A DNA stretch of 64,000 bases from Persicaria tinctoria (Eukaryota > Streptophyta > Magnoliopsida > Caryophyllales > Polygonaceae), in the NCBI GenBank assembly GCA_037127255.1, contig JBANSL010000020.1, positions 57,671,598-57,735,597 on the forward strand, in the 5' to 3' direction. The notes under the pieces are model-generated. The model did no database searches. It worked only from the letters and a program-made list of their open reading frames with translations, and had not been told where the DNA came from. Of this stretch, positions 12,708-24,328 are shown piece by piece. Within the stretch, counting starts at the first letter, position 1, and each line of letters opens with the position of its first letter. A program made the translations under genes and the position numbers.

Positions 12708-13080
12708 GGCGAATGGAGATTGGTCGATCAATCTCTACTTCTACTGTGTATTGCTCCTCCTACACTGAAATCTCAACTGCTTGTTGGATGGAGATTGGAA
12801 TTTTGTGAGCGCTAAATAGGAAATTTATATGAAAGATTGAAAAAACTGAAAAGTTTTTCAGGAATCCATCCATATTATTTGGTTGAGATTTATCGCCGTA
12901 AATAAGATCACTGCTTTCTACCGTTGATCGTTTGGTCCAATTATTCAGGAGAATATTCTTGGGATTTTGTTTTTCGCCACACGCGAAAAAAAAAATAAAA
13001 AAATAAAATTGACTTGACTTATAATTATAGTATTTATTTATTTTTGTTACAAAAAATGTAGGGGAAATAATCCAAGTGCT
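12708..13080. other. Upstream region of the GDPD gene
   Basis: Probable 5' untranslated region and promoter of the minus-strand GDPD gene. It has CT/GA and AT stretches. I see no further gene and no clear regulatory motif beyond AT-rich tracts. Confidence 0.4.
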
Positions 13081-13441
13081 TGTTTGGATAGGGTTAAAAA
13101 TCACAGGAATTGCAATATCTCAAGAAATTAGCGTTAATATATGTATTTGGATGAAAAAATAAAAAACCCTATATTTATCTTCCTGGGATTTCTACTTCAT
13201 CTAAAATACAGGAAGTAGAATCACCAAGAGGGAGTATGTAAGATTTCTTCCACCCATTTGATTTTAATAAAATCGCTTTTTTTTTGCCAAACAAATAAAA
13301 CCCCAATTTTTACCCTCCATGTATATCTCATCCTTCATAGATAAAGGTTAAAATAGTAATTACGCATTCCCATAAAATTCTCTTGTGCAACCAAATGAAA
13401 TGTGGTAATTTAATTCATGGGAATTAAAAGTTAACCAAACA
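13081..13441. mobile_element. Possible small inverted-repeat element (MITE)
   Basis: The left end TGTTTGGATAGGGTTAAAA and the reverse complement of the right end (TGTTTGGTTAACTTTTAAT) resemble each other. A related word (ttgtttggttaaacg) occurs at about 29797. No certain target duplication was found, so the borders are tentative. Confidence 0.4.
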
Positions 13442-13765
13442 TAACTTTTAAAATCCCAGTAATTTCAATTCTCTTGAGCGTTGAAGGATCATTCGGGGCT
13501 TCTCTTCTCCTCCTTCTATGCAGATTTCTATCGAAATTCAAAACAGAGATTTTTTTTTTTTTTTGGCTTTTTCATTCTTACTGTTAGTTTATCTATCGAT
13601 CTTTTGGTTTATTGACTTTGACGATTTACCATACAATTGTTTATCTAAGATCTCAAATTCTTACATTTTAAAAAAAAATATATATTCCACCGCATATATA
13701 TATATAATTAAAAATCAATAACCTATATATATTACTACAAAAAAGAAGAAGAAAAATAAAAAATA

Positions 13766-14000
13766 CTCCCTCCGTCTAAAAATACACGTCCTTTTACTTT
13801 TTTAGCACGTATTTTTAGGAGCTAAAAACTATATAAAATATTAACTTTTTTATTAATTTTTTTAATAATTATAAACTTATAATAAGTTTATAATTATTAA
13901 AAAAATTAATAAAAAAATTAATATTTTATATAGTTTTTATTTAACTCTTGAAAAAACTTGCATTATTAGTAAAGGAACATGTGTTTTTGGACGGAGGAAG
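13766..14000. mobile_element. Stowaway-type MITE
   Basis: Begins CTCCCTCCGTCTAAAAATAC after a TA and ends with the inverted counterpart (GTTTTTGGACGGAGGAAG) before another TA, giving the TA target duplication of Tc1/mariner-derived Stowaway MITEs. The 235-bp body is almost one long hairpin (arms around 13825-13890 and 13890-13945). The same type recurs at 60573-60904 and 61328-61562; the last has the same length. Confidence 0.88.
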
Positions 14001-14759
14001 TATTAAAAATAGATCCTATGAACTAGAGTCCTGGACCAAATGTGAAGTTAACAAAAAGTCAGAAGACTCTCACAATTGACAATTGACAGCGATGAGCAAT
14101 TAATTGAGTTGACTCAGGGTCCATCTGTCCCAGAGTCATCAACAATTTAAGTCGATGCAGTTGACAAACAAAAAGGAATCAGCTCCATTTTTTTTTATAA
14201 AAAAGTTTTCAGTACAAGGTGGAGACTGGAGAGGTGTTCTCAAAAATAAATAAAAAATAAAACAAAAAAAAAGAAGAAGAAGATGGAGGTAGTGGTGGTT
14301 TGGAATTTAAGCACCGCAGCTAAAGGCCCATTAATGTTATTGGGCTTGGGGGACTTCATTAGGCCCAAGACAAGTGTCATTTGTCCACTGTGAAGCCCAA
14401 TACTAATGAATGCAAAATGCAAGTGAACGGATGCAAAGAAAAACCAGAATATGACTCTTGTCATTTTATGAGGGTTTCATAGATCACCATTTCTCCAGCA
14501 TTCCAAGTTTATGGATATTTGAGTTTTTCAGAATTTTAGATCAGTATTTGGTCAATATATCTTGTGCAAAAAGCAGGCAACCTAAGGCGCAGATCGCGTA
14601 GGATATGTCCATAAACTGAGAGCACTGGAGGGAGGTATAGAATCAGAAAATAAAATTTGGGTGGACTTTTGAAGGCTAGAATTTTCATACATTTATAATT
14701 TTGTTTTAACAAAACTCTTATTTTAATAAAATATATACATATACATATTATTATTTTTT

Positions 14760-15033
14760 TTTATCCTTTTTTTTTAAATGAGGTGGGCAAGAGCTGACCT
14801 CAGCCTGCCCCTGATTACGTGCCTAACTGAAGGAGTCATATTTGGATAGAGGAAGTTCAAATTTTGTTTCTCCATGCCTTTTGGCTTTGTTTATGTGGTC
14901 TTTAGCCTGGTCTTCTTCTATATCTTTCCTTTGCTTTGCCCTGACATTGGGTTTACTGGAAATACCCTATTGACTTCGTAAAGCCTGCTTCATTGCGGGA
15001 CTCATTGGGTTGTTGTTGTTGTATTCTCATGCA
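14760..15033 (+). mobile_element. Possible RTE-type LINE or SINE 3' tail with TTG repeats
   Basis: This block reads gaggtgggcaagagctgacc at its start and finishes attgcgggactcattgggtt followed by a (TTG)n tail at about 15010-15025. Short TTG-repeat tails are known from plant RTE-clade LINEs and from SINEs sharing their 3' ends. No coding domain remains. The 5' limit is not defined. Confidence 0.45.
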
Positions 15034-15411
15034 TCCTATTCTCTAGATTTACGGAAAGTAAAAATAATTTTAAAAAAAAACACGAATTGAAGATCTTGCA
15101 TTGGAAACCATGGCGACCGAACCTCAAAGCTAGACACGCACAAGACTAAAAGAGTAAAGCAGCCCAGAGTACCTAACCCTATCGATCACAACAATCGATT
15201 AGCAAACTTTTAATAGTAGTTTTTGTTAAACCCTAAGGGGGAATTTACTAAATCTAACAATTTTTAATGGGATGGAAGCATATTTATACAGAACTTATTC
15301 CCTAAAATGATTCGAGATTCTAGAAATTGGAAATTGATATATATAGTTAAAAGGCAACAATGAGTAATTAGCAAGAAGAAGTAGCTAGTGTACTGTAATC
15401 ACCCTTGGTGG

Positions 15412-15807
15412 CAGTGGCGGATCCTGAACTTGTTAATTGAGAGGATGAAAAATTACGATAAAAAAATATTGTATGTAAAATTAAACCATAATTTTTTTTT
15501 CCTGAAAAATCATCAATATTTCAATATAAACCTCCTAATTTGAAGTTTTCGAATATAGTTATATTATTAAGATATGAAATTAATAAATGATAATTACAAT
15601 AAAAATATATCGATTTGATAAATGAGGTAGGAAATATTGTAATTCAGTGCTGAAATTTGAAATGTTTATAACTTTTTTGCTCAGATATCGGATTTGAGCT
15701 TATAATATATCAAATCGAAGCTATCGACAAGAGGAATATATATGTTAAATTTCATTTTCGATTGGGGGGCGACTGTCACCACTGGCCCTAAAGAGGATCC
15801 GCCTCTG
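15412..15807. mobile_element. Non-autonomous hAT element with perfect 8-bp target duplication
   Basis: Starts CAGTGGCGGATCCTGAAC and ends GAGGATCCGCCTCTG, an inverted repeat typical of one large plant hAT group. It is flanked on both sides by cttggtgg (15404-15411 and 15808-15815), an exact 8-bp duplication. The 396-bp interior is AT-rich and non-coding, so it would depend on a transposase supplied elsewhere. Confidence 0.9.
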
Positions 15808-16146
15808 CTTGGTGGATCTTGTAACACAAGATTAAGAAATCACATTTGAGTTACATTAAAGGAGTGGCATTGAAATTGAATGTGGGGATGGATGGATCGG
15901 GTGTGCGTGCCATACAGAAAGAAAAAGGGAGAGAGAGAAAGCAAAGGAAAAAAAAAAGAAAAAAGAAAAAAGAAAAGGGGATTAAAAGGAAGGAGGTGGG
16001 GGTCAAAAAAAGGGGTTGCAGGGATGACAGTTAGGAAAATAGGAATAGTCACTTTCTGGGTGGTAAAAGACACAGCAGTTCTTCTTGCAGATAATTGTAT
16101 GTTTACAGACACAGTACTCATAGATAGATATACATATAGTGATTTC

Positions 16147-16292
16147 TTTTTTTTTTTTTTTTTTTAATTTCCAGGTATCCAAAGCTAGTCCTACAAGAGA
16201 AACAAATAATGCTCCTCATGGGAATCGAACTTCCCACTCGAAGTTTCTAGGCTCAGCGTAGGGTGACCTTTCAACCAGTGAGCTATGCCCCC
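16147..16292 (-). mobile_element. tRNA-derived SINE, minus strand
   Basis: Read on the minus strand it starts GGGGGCATAGCTCACTGGTT (pol III A-box-like TAGCTCACTGG) and has a B box (GTTCGATTCCC, plus 16221-16231). It ends in an A-tail, seen as the T-run at 16147-16165. This is the layout of a tRNA-derived SINE of about 130 bp. It abuts a head-to-head copy of its own first 19 bases at 16293-16311. Confidence 0.82.
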
Positions 16293-16311
16293 GGGGCATA
16301 GCTCACTGGTT
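16273..16311. repeat. 19-bp perfect palindrome at the SINE 5' end
   Basis: Bases 16273-16291 and 16293-16311 are perfect inverted copies around a single C. The right arm equals the first 19 bases of the SINE in plus orientation, followed at once by an A-rich tract (16312-16326). Confidence 0.92.
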
Positions 16312-16322
16312 AAAAAAAAATA

Positions 16323-16357
<35 letters not shown>

Positions 16358-16400
16358 ATCAAATATATTATTATATATATATATGTATATAAATAAATAA
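16312..16400. repeat. A-rich and (TA)n simple repeat
   Basis: An A-tract followed by about 30 bases of alternating TA and further TA-rich sequence, directly next to the SINE palindrome. No coding potential. Confidence 0.85.
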
Positions 16401-18827
16401 AAATAAAAATTGCAGTAGTGAGACTGAGAGGGCGATGGATATGCAACAGTGTGGGTAGCAGCTATAGCTAGTAGTAGGACTACATCTATTCATCACACTG
16501 ATCTTCTTCTGCTTCTGCTACTGCATGCCTTATTGTCTGGCTAGCTTCCCGGCCTGACCTCATATACACAATTAACCCCCTTTATTTACTTCAATTCTTT
16601 ATATTCCATTTATTCTAAAACCAATTCACATTACGAAGAATAATCAATTGATTTATACATTAGTCTTCTGTTGTTCAAACTTACAATATGAAGCTTTTTG
16701 GGCTCTTTACAGTGAATAATTAATAATATGACCAGGCTGGGGTTTGATTACATTTGAATAATTTGAATCTGTAGTATGTTATACAGTATATATGTAACTG
16801 TAACTTATACTAGTTCCGTTAATTAACTGCAGCTAGCTAGCTAGCTAACTGTTTCATCTATTTATCTACTTAATAATTAATTGATTTAATTAATTAAACT
16901 AGCTGAATAATACGGAGTATTATAATGTCATCATACATCTATATATCTAGCTAACTCTTGATCAACCAGATAACTCGATCACTCTCTCTGTGTGGATTGA
17001 TCGATGGATATGGATGCTTAAAGCTGCGTACGGACTGTTTGCCCCCCTCAATTTGTAGCCGGATATCGATCCGATTAATTGAATTGATTTTCTTGGGCAT
17101 CGTTAATCTGTCTCTCTCGATCGTTCCGTCTCCATGGCCGGCGCCCCATATATACATCAGAGATATCATCAGTTCCTGCTATGTGAAGACATCGAGTTGT
17201 ACGGATGAGTAAGCTATATAGCTGCTGCTGATATATACTTGGTAATTTGCTTTGATCAACAGTTCCTTCCTGGGCCACTACGGTGTGCATCGATCGATTG
17301 ACGATAGAGCTAGGGTTTACTTAATTGGGGGTTGGAATTTTGATATTATCTCCTGATCGATCATGACCTCCATTTAATTCCCATCTCCCTAATTAATTAA
17401 TTTATGATTAATTAATATATCTAGCTATATATAGCTAGGGTTTACTTTTGAGATCCATTTTATTTCCTTGTTTGTGACAAGTGCAAGTGTTCATAGCAGA
17501 GTGTGTTACAGTATTAGTTTGAGATCATCAATTAATGGATTTTTTTTTGTTTCAAAAAGTTACAAAAAAAAAAGGTTATATTAGTTATATAGATATGAAA
17601 AGTTGTATATATATGTAATTAATAATGATGATAAAGTAGGTGGATGAAGTGAAAATGAAGTACATTAATAAAGAAAATAAAGGGAACAAAGGAAGAAGGG
17701 GATGGATCAAAGGTAAAGAGGCAAGAGGGTGGTCCTCAAACTCAAATCATCTCTCACTCCCTCTATCTATATCAAAGGTGTGCAAAGGAGGGTCGACGTT
17801 CTGCTGAAAATGTAAAAATATATGCATATTTTGAGATAAAGTAATTAATAAATCTGACAAAAATGTACATTTTGTTCAAAATGCTGGACATAAAATATCT
17901 AAAATGTGATTTATTGTGAAATGTTTTAAAATTAAAAGTATATTTTCGGCTAAAAGTATATAAATTGTAAAATGCTTGAACACTAGTTTGCAAAACAATC
18001 GAATCTGGAAAGCCAAGCGACAAGGCGCACTCATTAACGTACCCATGTGCCAAGGCTTGAGTATTCATCCTTCTAACACCACAAAATGCCACTATTGATA
18101 TTTGAGATTTCGAATTTGAACAACTGACCTCATGGTAGTGAGACACAATCGAACATCTCACTCTTAACCCTAGGGCAGAAGTCATTAATTGGTTTATATT
18201 ATACAATTTTTTTATCCTTGTTCCCTTTATTTTCTCAATTCATCAACATATATATACTTCATTTTCACTTCAAAACAATGCATAAAATTACATCAATTTC
18301 ACATAAATGTGCATTATTTTTATCATATGCATAAATTTCATCATCATATGTATTATTCTCGCATTTCACAATGCAATAAATATGGAACCCTCAAAAATAA
18401 AAGGGGGGATGGTTTAAAAACGACGAAGATAGTCTACTCTGCTATTTTTTTTTGGATAAAGTAGAATTCAAGATCATATATTTCTTGAATCTCAATAAGT
18501 CGACAAGTCGACAGACAGAAAACCGTCAAACATTCAAAAGAACACATAAAAAGGTGCAATAAAACAAACAATTCAATTCTCACACCCTACAAAAGACAAA
18601 TTTAAGTAACCTAGATCTTGCAAGTTGGGGACGTAGACTAAAGATGATGTCAAGTACCATCCACGAAATTAATTAATAGCATCACTTGCTAACGATACAT
18701 CAGGAATCTTTGTGAACAGTGAAGACAAATCTTCTTCATTGTATACTCTGCTATATTGTCAATAGTCCACTTTAAAAAAAATCATCAAAAATACTATTTT
18801 TCCTTTTTATTTATTTTTAACAATTTA
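16401..18827. other. AT-rich intergenic sequence without a recognisable gene
   Basis: Contains many short palindromic words (tagctagctagc, ttaattaatta, gatcgatcg) and small frames that carry no known domain. I looked for conserved plant microRNA sequences and saw none. A regulatory or non-coding RNA role for 16950-17350, which is less AT-biased, cannot be excluded. Confidence 0.4.
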
Positions 18828-18956
18828 CTCCATCCGATTGTTAATATAAGACATTTGACTTTTGTACACGTAGTTTAAGAAATTAATGGTTTATATAGTT
18901 TTTAACTCCTTAAACTACGTGCACAAAAGTGAAATGCCTTATATTAAAAATAGGAG
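18828..18956. mobile_element. Stowaway-like MITE, left part, split by a SINE
   Basis: Begins CTCCATCCGATTG after TA. Its arms (cttttgtacacgtagtttaag and ttaaactacgtgcacaaaag) form a hairpin. It breaks off at AATAGGAG, and the last bases of the expected terminal repeat (GGGAG then TA) reappear at 22297-22303 after the SINE A-tail. That fits a SINE insertion inside the right terminus of the MITE. Confidence 0.7.
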
Positions 18957-19081
18957 GCCCCAGTCGGGGTGGCTCACTAGTGGGGAGCAAGAGGGGAAGT
19001 CAGGAGGTCTCGGGTTCGATCCCTACCTCCGCCCCTTTCCTTGGGTGAAAATCCAAGGTTTGCCTTGCTCCCTTCTAGTGG
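18957..19081 (+). mobile_element. tRNA-derived SINE, 5' part, interrupted by a CACTA element
   Basis: Starts gccccagtcgggg. It has an A-box-like TGGCTCACTAGTGG and a perfect B-box-like GGGTTCGATCCC (about 19011-19022), then tRNA-unrelated body. It stops at TGG (19079-19081), the target duplication of the CACTA element, and resumes at 22190. Confidence 0.78.
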
Positions 19082-22000
19082 CACTAGTACAGAACAAACG
19101 TCTTTCGGGGTTTTTTTTACAAAGCATACAGGAGTTTTCAACCTCCCGTTATTCGCATCGCTGAGAAATGTATCTCGGGAGTTTTATAAAAACCCCTGAG
19201 AAACAATTCTCGGTCAGGGGTTTTCCTAAAAATTCCCGAGAGATAGGTGTATCAAATATGGTATTTTACCTTTAACTCTCTCAGGAGGTTTTTTTTAAAA
19301 CCCCCGAGAAATATTGTAATTTTTTATAAAAAAAACAGCTTCCTGCCCGATTCATTGAACCGGCAGAAAGCCAGGAGACTCTACACCAAATACCAAAATA
19401 ACAACATCATGACCCTATATTATACACCCTATATTGCAATTCGGCAAAATGATGACAAATAAAAAGCAGTTCATCTTTCCTATCATCCAAATAGGCAATG
19501 GTGCAGTACAATACAATTTTATTTCAGAAAAACAAACAGACTAGTTAATATTCATCTATCGATATTGAAGTTAAACAATATATATAATTACATGAATGGC
19601 TAGAGTTTGGGGGAAATAAAGCACTAAGATGATTTACAAGTTTGTGATGATATGCTCGACACGAACCGAACACGATGACTTGATCAGAAAGATACAGTTC
19701 TTGTTGGAGGGACTCGTTGATATTCATTATTCCACAGGCCAACACTTTGTTCTCTAAATGATATTACACCCTACAAAATTTAAGCCATAAAATGTACCAT
19801 AGCTTCATATAATATATGTAAATGCACAAAAAAGGTAAAGAATTCGAAAGTATATATGAAGAATTCCAAAGTAGAGCTGCTTCATATTTCTTTTATTTTA
19901 ATACCTGAAAATGTGAAGAAACGAGAGTCCAGCCGTAAGAATGTGCTATAGCTTCATAATTTGATGGCAAATTATCAGGAAGATTGGCCTGTATCCAGAA
20001 CCCAGACAACAATTGCACCACCTGATCTTCGCCTAGTTTCATCGCACAAGGTTCCTGCACCGACTAAATAATTTCAGCCAAATGTGCTGGAAACACAACA
20101 GAGCCAATAACACTGATTTGAACTTGAGAAAACACACTTACCACCTCAGAGAAGCTCAGATTGCCTGCAACTCGTTCAATAAAAGATGTTATTTTGCAAA
20201 TGCTTGGAGAACTCTTCTGGGTCCATCCTTGCTTCAGTTCCTCCTCAGAAAAATCTGCACCCTTAGAATCGTCCAGACTATTAATCCCAAGCTTGTCTAC
20301 TGCAACACCATCCTTTTCTTTTCGAAGTTTTTCAAGTAAAGTTGACACTGATGCAAATGTCGACGTAGTATTTGATTGACGTCTTTGCCGATCACGACAA
20401 CAACTAGCTCTCCAAGGGAGCCCTTGTTGCTTGGTATAATTAGAACCGGGGAACAGAAGTACAGAGAATATATAGTGAGCTCCTACACGGGCTTCAGTAT
20501 CTGTGTGCAGCATTGCTTTCAGAAGTTGCACAAGAAGAGATTCAGGAAACACCTACAAGCATGTATTAATTCAGAAATTGGAAAAACACTCACTAGTAAG
20601 GGTCAAAAACATCCATAAGAGAGTAATTGACATTATTTAACTCATTATATGTCATTTTATATGTATCAAATCATCAACTTCACTTATTTATTGTTTCTTG
20701 GAAAACTCATGGCTGCTCAATTTGTAACTTAAATGAAATAAATTTCATATCATTCAAAAATAAAGATTTCTCAAATCATTTCAAACTTTATAAATAAGTA
20801 AACAACGGAAACAATTTAGAATCATAATGAGTCATATACAACTTCAACCTTGCTTGAAATAAGACCACTTGGACACATAACAAAACTAGCACATATGGGC
20901 ACCCCCATCAACAGAAGTGAAGGCTAAAGATATATGAATATGTAGCTCATGATCAAAGTGCTTTGCCCCAAGATTTTAAATAACTAAAGGTAAATAATTC
21001 ATCATCCATCTTGAGGAGTTGTAACATAACAATCGTTTGGGATATTACATTAATCTAAACATGCAAAGATCATATAACTAGTGGACCTTAACCTAAAACT
21101 AGAAATGTTGAAGGCATGACAACCATAAAAAGCATCCTACAAAAATAAATAACAGATCATAAACAAAGACAGATGTCTCATAGAGCTCATAAATCTTCAA
21201 GACAGTCAAACATCTCCCTAAACATTCATTAGACATTCTGGTTATGAATTGAAATCAAACATCGCCCTAGACATGCTGATTATAATTTGAACCTCTCAAG
21301 TCTTAGAAATGTTAATCTTGGACATACTCTATATTTTCTCCCAAATAGCACTAGAACATAAGCAAACTGGCATTCACAAATAGCACCAGAACAATAGCAA
21401 ACTAGCATTCAATGAAACAAGTGCAGCAAAGGGAATTGCGGAAATTAAGAGCATCAAAACTAAGGCCATTCGGTTTGCTGTTCTGGTGAGCCCATATCAA
21501 TATAAAAAATTAAACATGGAGAGAAAGAGAGACCAACCTGATTTGGATGTCACTGAGTATACTGTATACCACCACGGCGCCATATTGGGGTGATTCAATT
21601 AGAGTCATGTCACTGCCAAACAGTCATCGTGGAGAAGAGATATACCAACTTGAGTACAACCTTCAGCCTAATTTGGGCGATTCCGTCACCAAAGACAAAC
21701 CTAATTTGCACGAATTGACCACATAGGGCGAAAGACAGCCCTAATTTGCACGAATTTATCGAAGAAGGCAAAAGGAGAGTGAATGGATTTCCTGAGCGGA
21801 GCGAGAGTAAGAGAGATCGAAGGGGCTAAAGCTTCTACATCACCGACGTCGTTTGTACGGTTTCTGTCGGAGCAATTCTTAGATCGCCTCTGCAGGCACA
21901 TCTCCTTAGGTTTTCTTCTCGATCTAAATAATCGTTCTCGCCTTTGCTTTTCTTATACAGTACAAAATATGTTTCGGGTGTTTTAACAAAACATCCCGAG

Positions 22001-22186
22001 AGAAATTGGAGTATATCAGGGGTTTAAAAAACAACCCCCGTCAAAGTATACATGATTTGTTTTCTAAAAAATATAAGACATATAACGGGTTTTTTTTATA
22101 AAAACTCCCTTGCGAGTTTGATTTCACAGGAGTTTTTTAAAACTCCCGAGAAATATTTCCCGTAAGATGTCCGATTTGTACTAGTG
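19082..22186. mobile_element. CACTA (En/Spm) element, non-autonomous, carrying host gene exons
   Basis: The 3105-bp element starts CACTAGTACAGAAC and ends with the inverted counterpart of CACTAGTACAAATC. It is flanked by the 3-bp duplication TGG (19079-19081 and 22187-22189), as expected for CACTA transposons. Subterminal regions hold repeated ctcgggagtttt and cccgagaga words on both sides (about 19150-19320 and 21970-22160), which resemble transposase-binding repeats. There is no transposase. Instead, 19905-20552 (minus) holds exons resembling an EFR3/SRL2 gene. The remaining interior (20553-21780) looks like intron or unrelated AT-rich DNA. Confidence 0.87.
19905..20552 (-). pseudogene. Captured gene fragment, EFR3/SEMI-ROLLED LEAF 2-like (ARM-repeat)
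   Basis: Two adjoining exons with good splice sites on the minus strand: 20142-20552 (137 codons) and 19905-20054 (50 codons). The first contains LLKAMLHTDTEARVGAHYIF, the second QLLSGFWIQANLPDNLPSNY and IAHSYGWTLVSSHF. Both recall plant EFR3-type membrane-scaffold proteins, which help anchor phosphatidylinositol 4-kinase. The gene's start and end are missing, and the fragment lies entirely within the CACTA element, so it is most simply a transduplicated piece. The two visible exons show no stop codon, so a chimeric transcript is possible. The assignment rests on remembered motif patterns. Confidence 0.72.
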
Positions 22187-22189
22187 TGG

Positions 22190-22294
22190 GTCCAAGTCGG
22201 TTTACCTGGTGCGTGACTCTTGCCGGCTGAATCACGTGCCCGGAACTTGCCATCAAAGATGAGTTCTTCGTCATTAAAAAAAAAAAAAAAAAAA
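22190..22294 (+). mobile_element. tRNA-derived SINE, 3' part with A-tail
   Basis: Continues the SINE of 18957-19081 after the CACTA element: gtccaagtcggtttacc to catcaaagatgagttcttcg, ending in an A-tail of about 19 bases (22276-22294). Directly after comes GAGGGAG and TA, the expected remainder of the MITE. Confidence 0.75.
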
Positions 22295-22622
22295 GAGGGA
22301 GTAACATTTTACCTATCCGATTATAATATGAGTGACACACAAAACAAAATGAACCACGGACTAGACAATATTAAGAAAAAAAGGTCAGCAATTAAGCCAA
22401 CTGTAGCCCTTAGCAACCAATAATTTCCATGCGACGAAGGTGGTCCCAACTCCCAACCCCTACTACCCCATGAATTGGGCCCTATTTAAGGGCCATCCCC
22501 ACCCTAAACCCTCTCCCTCTCTCTTTGTGAAGTTGAAGTTGATAGCAACCCTACCCATCCTCATTAGCAACTAGCCACATCTTTTTTATTTATTTATTTA
22601 TTTATTATATATATTTATTTTA

Positions 22623-23816
22623 GGGAAATTCCGTTTGGTACCCCGAGTTTTTGACAATTCCGGATGGTGTCCCACACTTTTTTTTTGTCCGGATGGTACC
22701 CCTGAGTTTTGTCAAAAGTCCGGCTCATGCTCAAAACTCATAGTTTCTTCTTTTTAATGAATAAAACCACCCATTATTTTTATTTTTTCATAAATATGCC
22801 CATTTACTTTTAACATTAAACAAAACTACTTATCATTTAACTAAATTCAAAACAAAATTGACAAAATCACCTTTATTTTTTAAAATTAATAAGATCACAC
22901 ATTATTGCCAAAGTTGTAGCAAAAAATACCCATTCTTTCCAATTTTTTTTTTGAAGAAAATCAACTATTATTTTTGACATTGCACAAAGGATCCGTTACA
23001 TATTTTTCATATTTTATAAAAAATAAATCTCATTATTTGTCAAATATTGCATGTACATAATCACCCATTATTTACAAAATTTTGCACAAATCCACTATCT
23101 TATTATGTGAACAAAAATAGTTAACCTATACATTATAAAAAATACTTTGTAAAACCATACTTTGTGTAAAACCACCCTAGCTTTATGCTTTAAAAAATGC
23201 ACAAAATCATTTCTTGTGTAATAAAAGAAGGTGTTATTCATTTCTTTTGTTTGGAATACATAAAACCTAATAAAATAAGAATGATTAATCTCTTATTATA
23301 TTTTTCTTTTACAAGAAGAAAAATAAATAAATAAAATTTACTTTTCTTTTTCAAAAAAATTATAATCAAGCATTTGGTTAAATTGATCAATCACATTTAC
23401 AAATGTTTAAAGTTAATGAGATATAAGTTAAATATTGTTTTGAAAAATAATATGTGTTAAAAATATTGCAATAAAAATTTTGGAAATATTGATCAATCAC
23501 ATTTACAAATACTGCAATAAAATTTTTGGAAATAATATGTGATTTTGTAAAATTTAAAAAAATAAAGTTGGTTTTGTCACTTTTGTGTTGAATTTTGTTA
23601 ATTAATATGTAGTTTTGTTCAATGTTAAAAGTAAATGGGCATATTTATGAAAAAATAAAAATAATGGGTGGTTTTATTCATTAAAAAGAAGAAACTATGA
23701 GTTTTGGGTATGGGCCGGACTTTTGACAAAACTCAGGGGTACCATCCGGATAAAAAAAAAGTGTGGGACACCATCCGGAATTGTCAAAAACTCGGGGGTA
23801 CCAAACGGAATTTCCC
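22623..23816. mobile_element. Mutator-like element with long terminal inverted repeats
   Basis: The 1194-bp element begins GGGAAATTCCGTTTGGTACC and ends with its inverted copy. The near-identical terminal repeats extend about 200 bp (through the taatgggtggttttattc stretch). It is flanked by an exact 9-bp duplication, tttatttta (22614-22622 and 23817-23825), the size produced by Mutator-type transposases. It has no coding capacity. High similarity between the two ends suggests recent activity. Confidence 0.92.
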
Positions 23817-23825
23817 TTTATTTTA

Positions 23826-24245
23826 TTTGTAAAAATGTAAATTGAAAAAATTGTATAGATTGCAATAGCTTTTTCCATACGCGTGAATAACTGAATATAT
23901 CCACACACTTGCACACTTGTATGTAAAACAAAACTTATGTGCTATATATATATGTATACGGTCACATAGTCACATGTACTGTACCTAATAGCTATTGGCT
24001 TGCTTAATTAATTAGTTGAGAACCTTCATTAATTAGCTAGCTAGGTGTGGGCATTTATACATCAATTCAATTTTGCATAATTAAAGCTTTATGAGTTATT
24101 TTTATGTATCATCATTATACTAATTAATTATAATAATGTAGATTGAGCTAGATATATAAGACTACTCCTCGATCTCTCGATTGTAAATGTGCTCCATTAT
24201 TAAAGGATCCAAGATCAATATATATACACCTTGAATAGGTAAATA
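23826..24245. other. AT-rich intergenic sequence
   Basis: Nothing recognised: no frame with a domain, no element border. It contains short TA repeats and ttaattaatta words. Confidence 0.4.
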
Positions 24246-24248
24246 AAG

Positions 24249-24328
24249 AGCGGCTATTCCGGGATTCGAACCGGGGACCTATGGGTACTACCCACAAGTC
24301 TTTTCCGGTGAGCCATTTCGGAATGATT
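24249..24328 (-). mobile_element. tRNA-like sequence, probable SINE head
   Basis: On the minus strand an A-box-like TGGCTCACCGG and a B box (GGTTCGAATCCCGG, plus about 24262-24275) are spaced as in a tRNA. The acceptor-stem pairing is not convincing and no clean cloverleaf closes, so a SINE head or tRNA relic is more likely than a working tRNA gene. No A-tail is visible on its left side. Confidence 0.55.

Noticed and set aside
17772..18206. 144-codon minus frame in the intergenic region
   Set aside because: No recognisable domain, AT-rich composition and no supporting splice or promoter features.
24249..24328. Working tRNA gene
   Set aside because: A and B boxes are present, but acceptor and arm pairing do not close a proper cloverleaf; listed as a SINE or tRNA relic.
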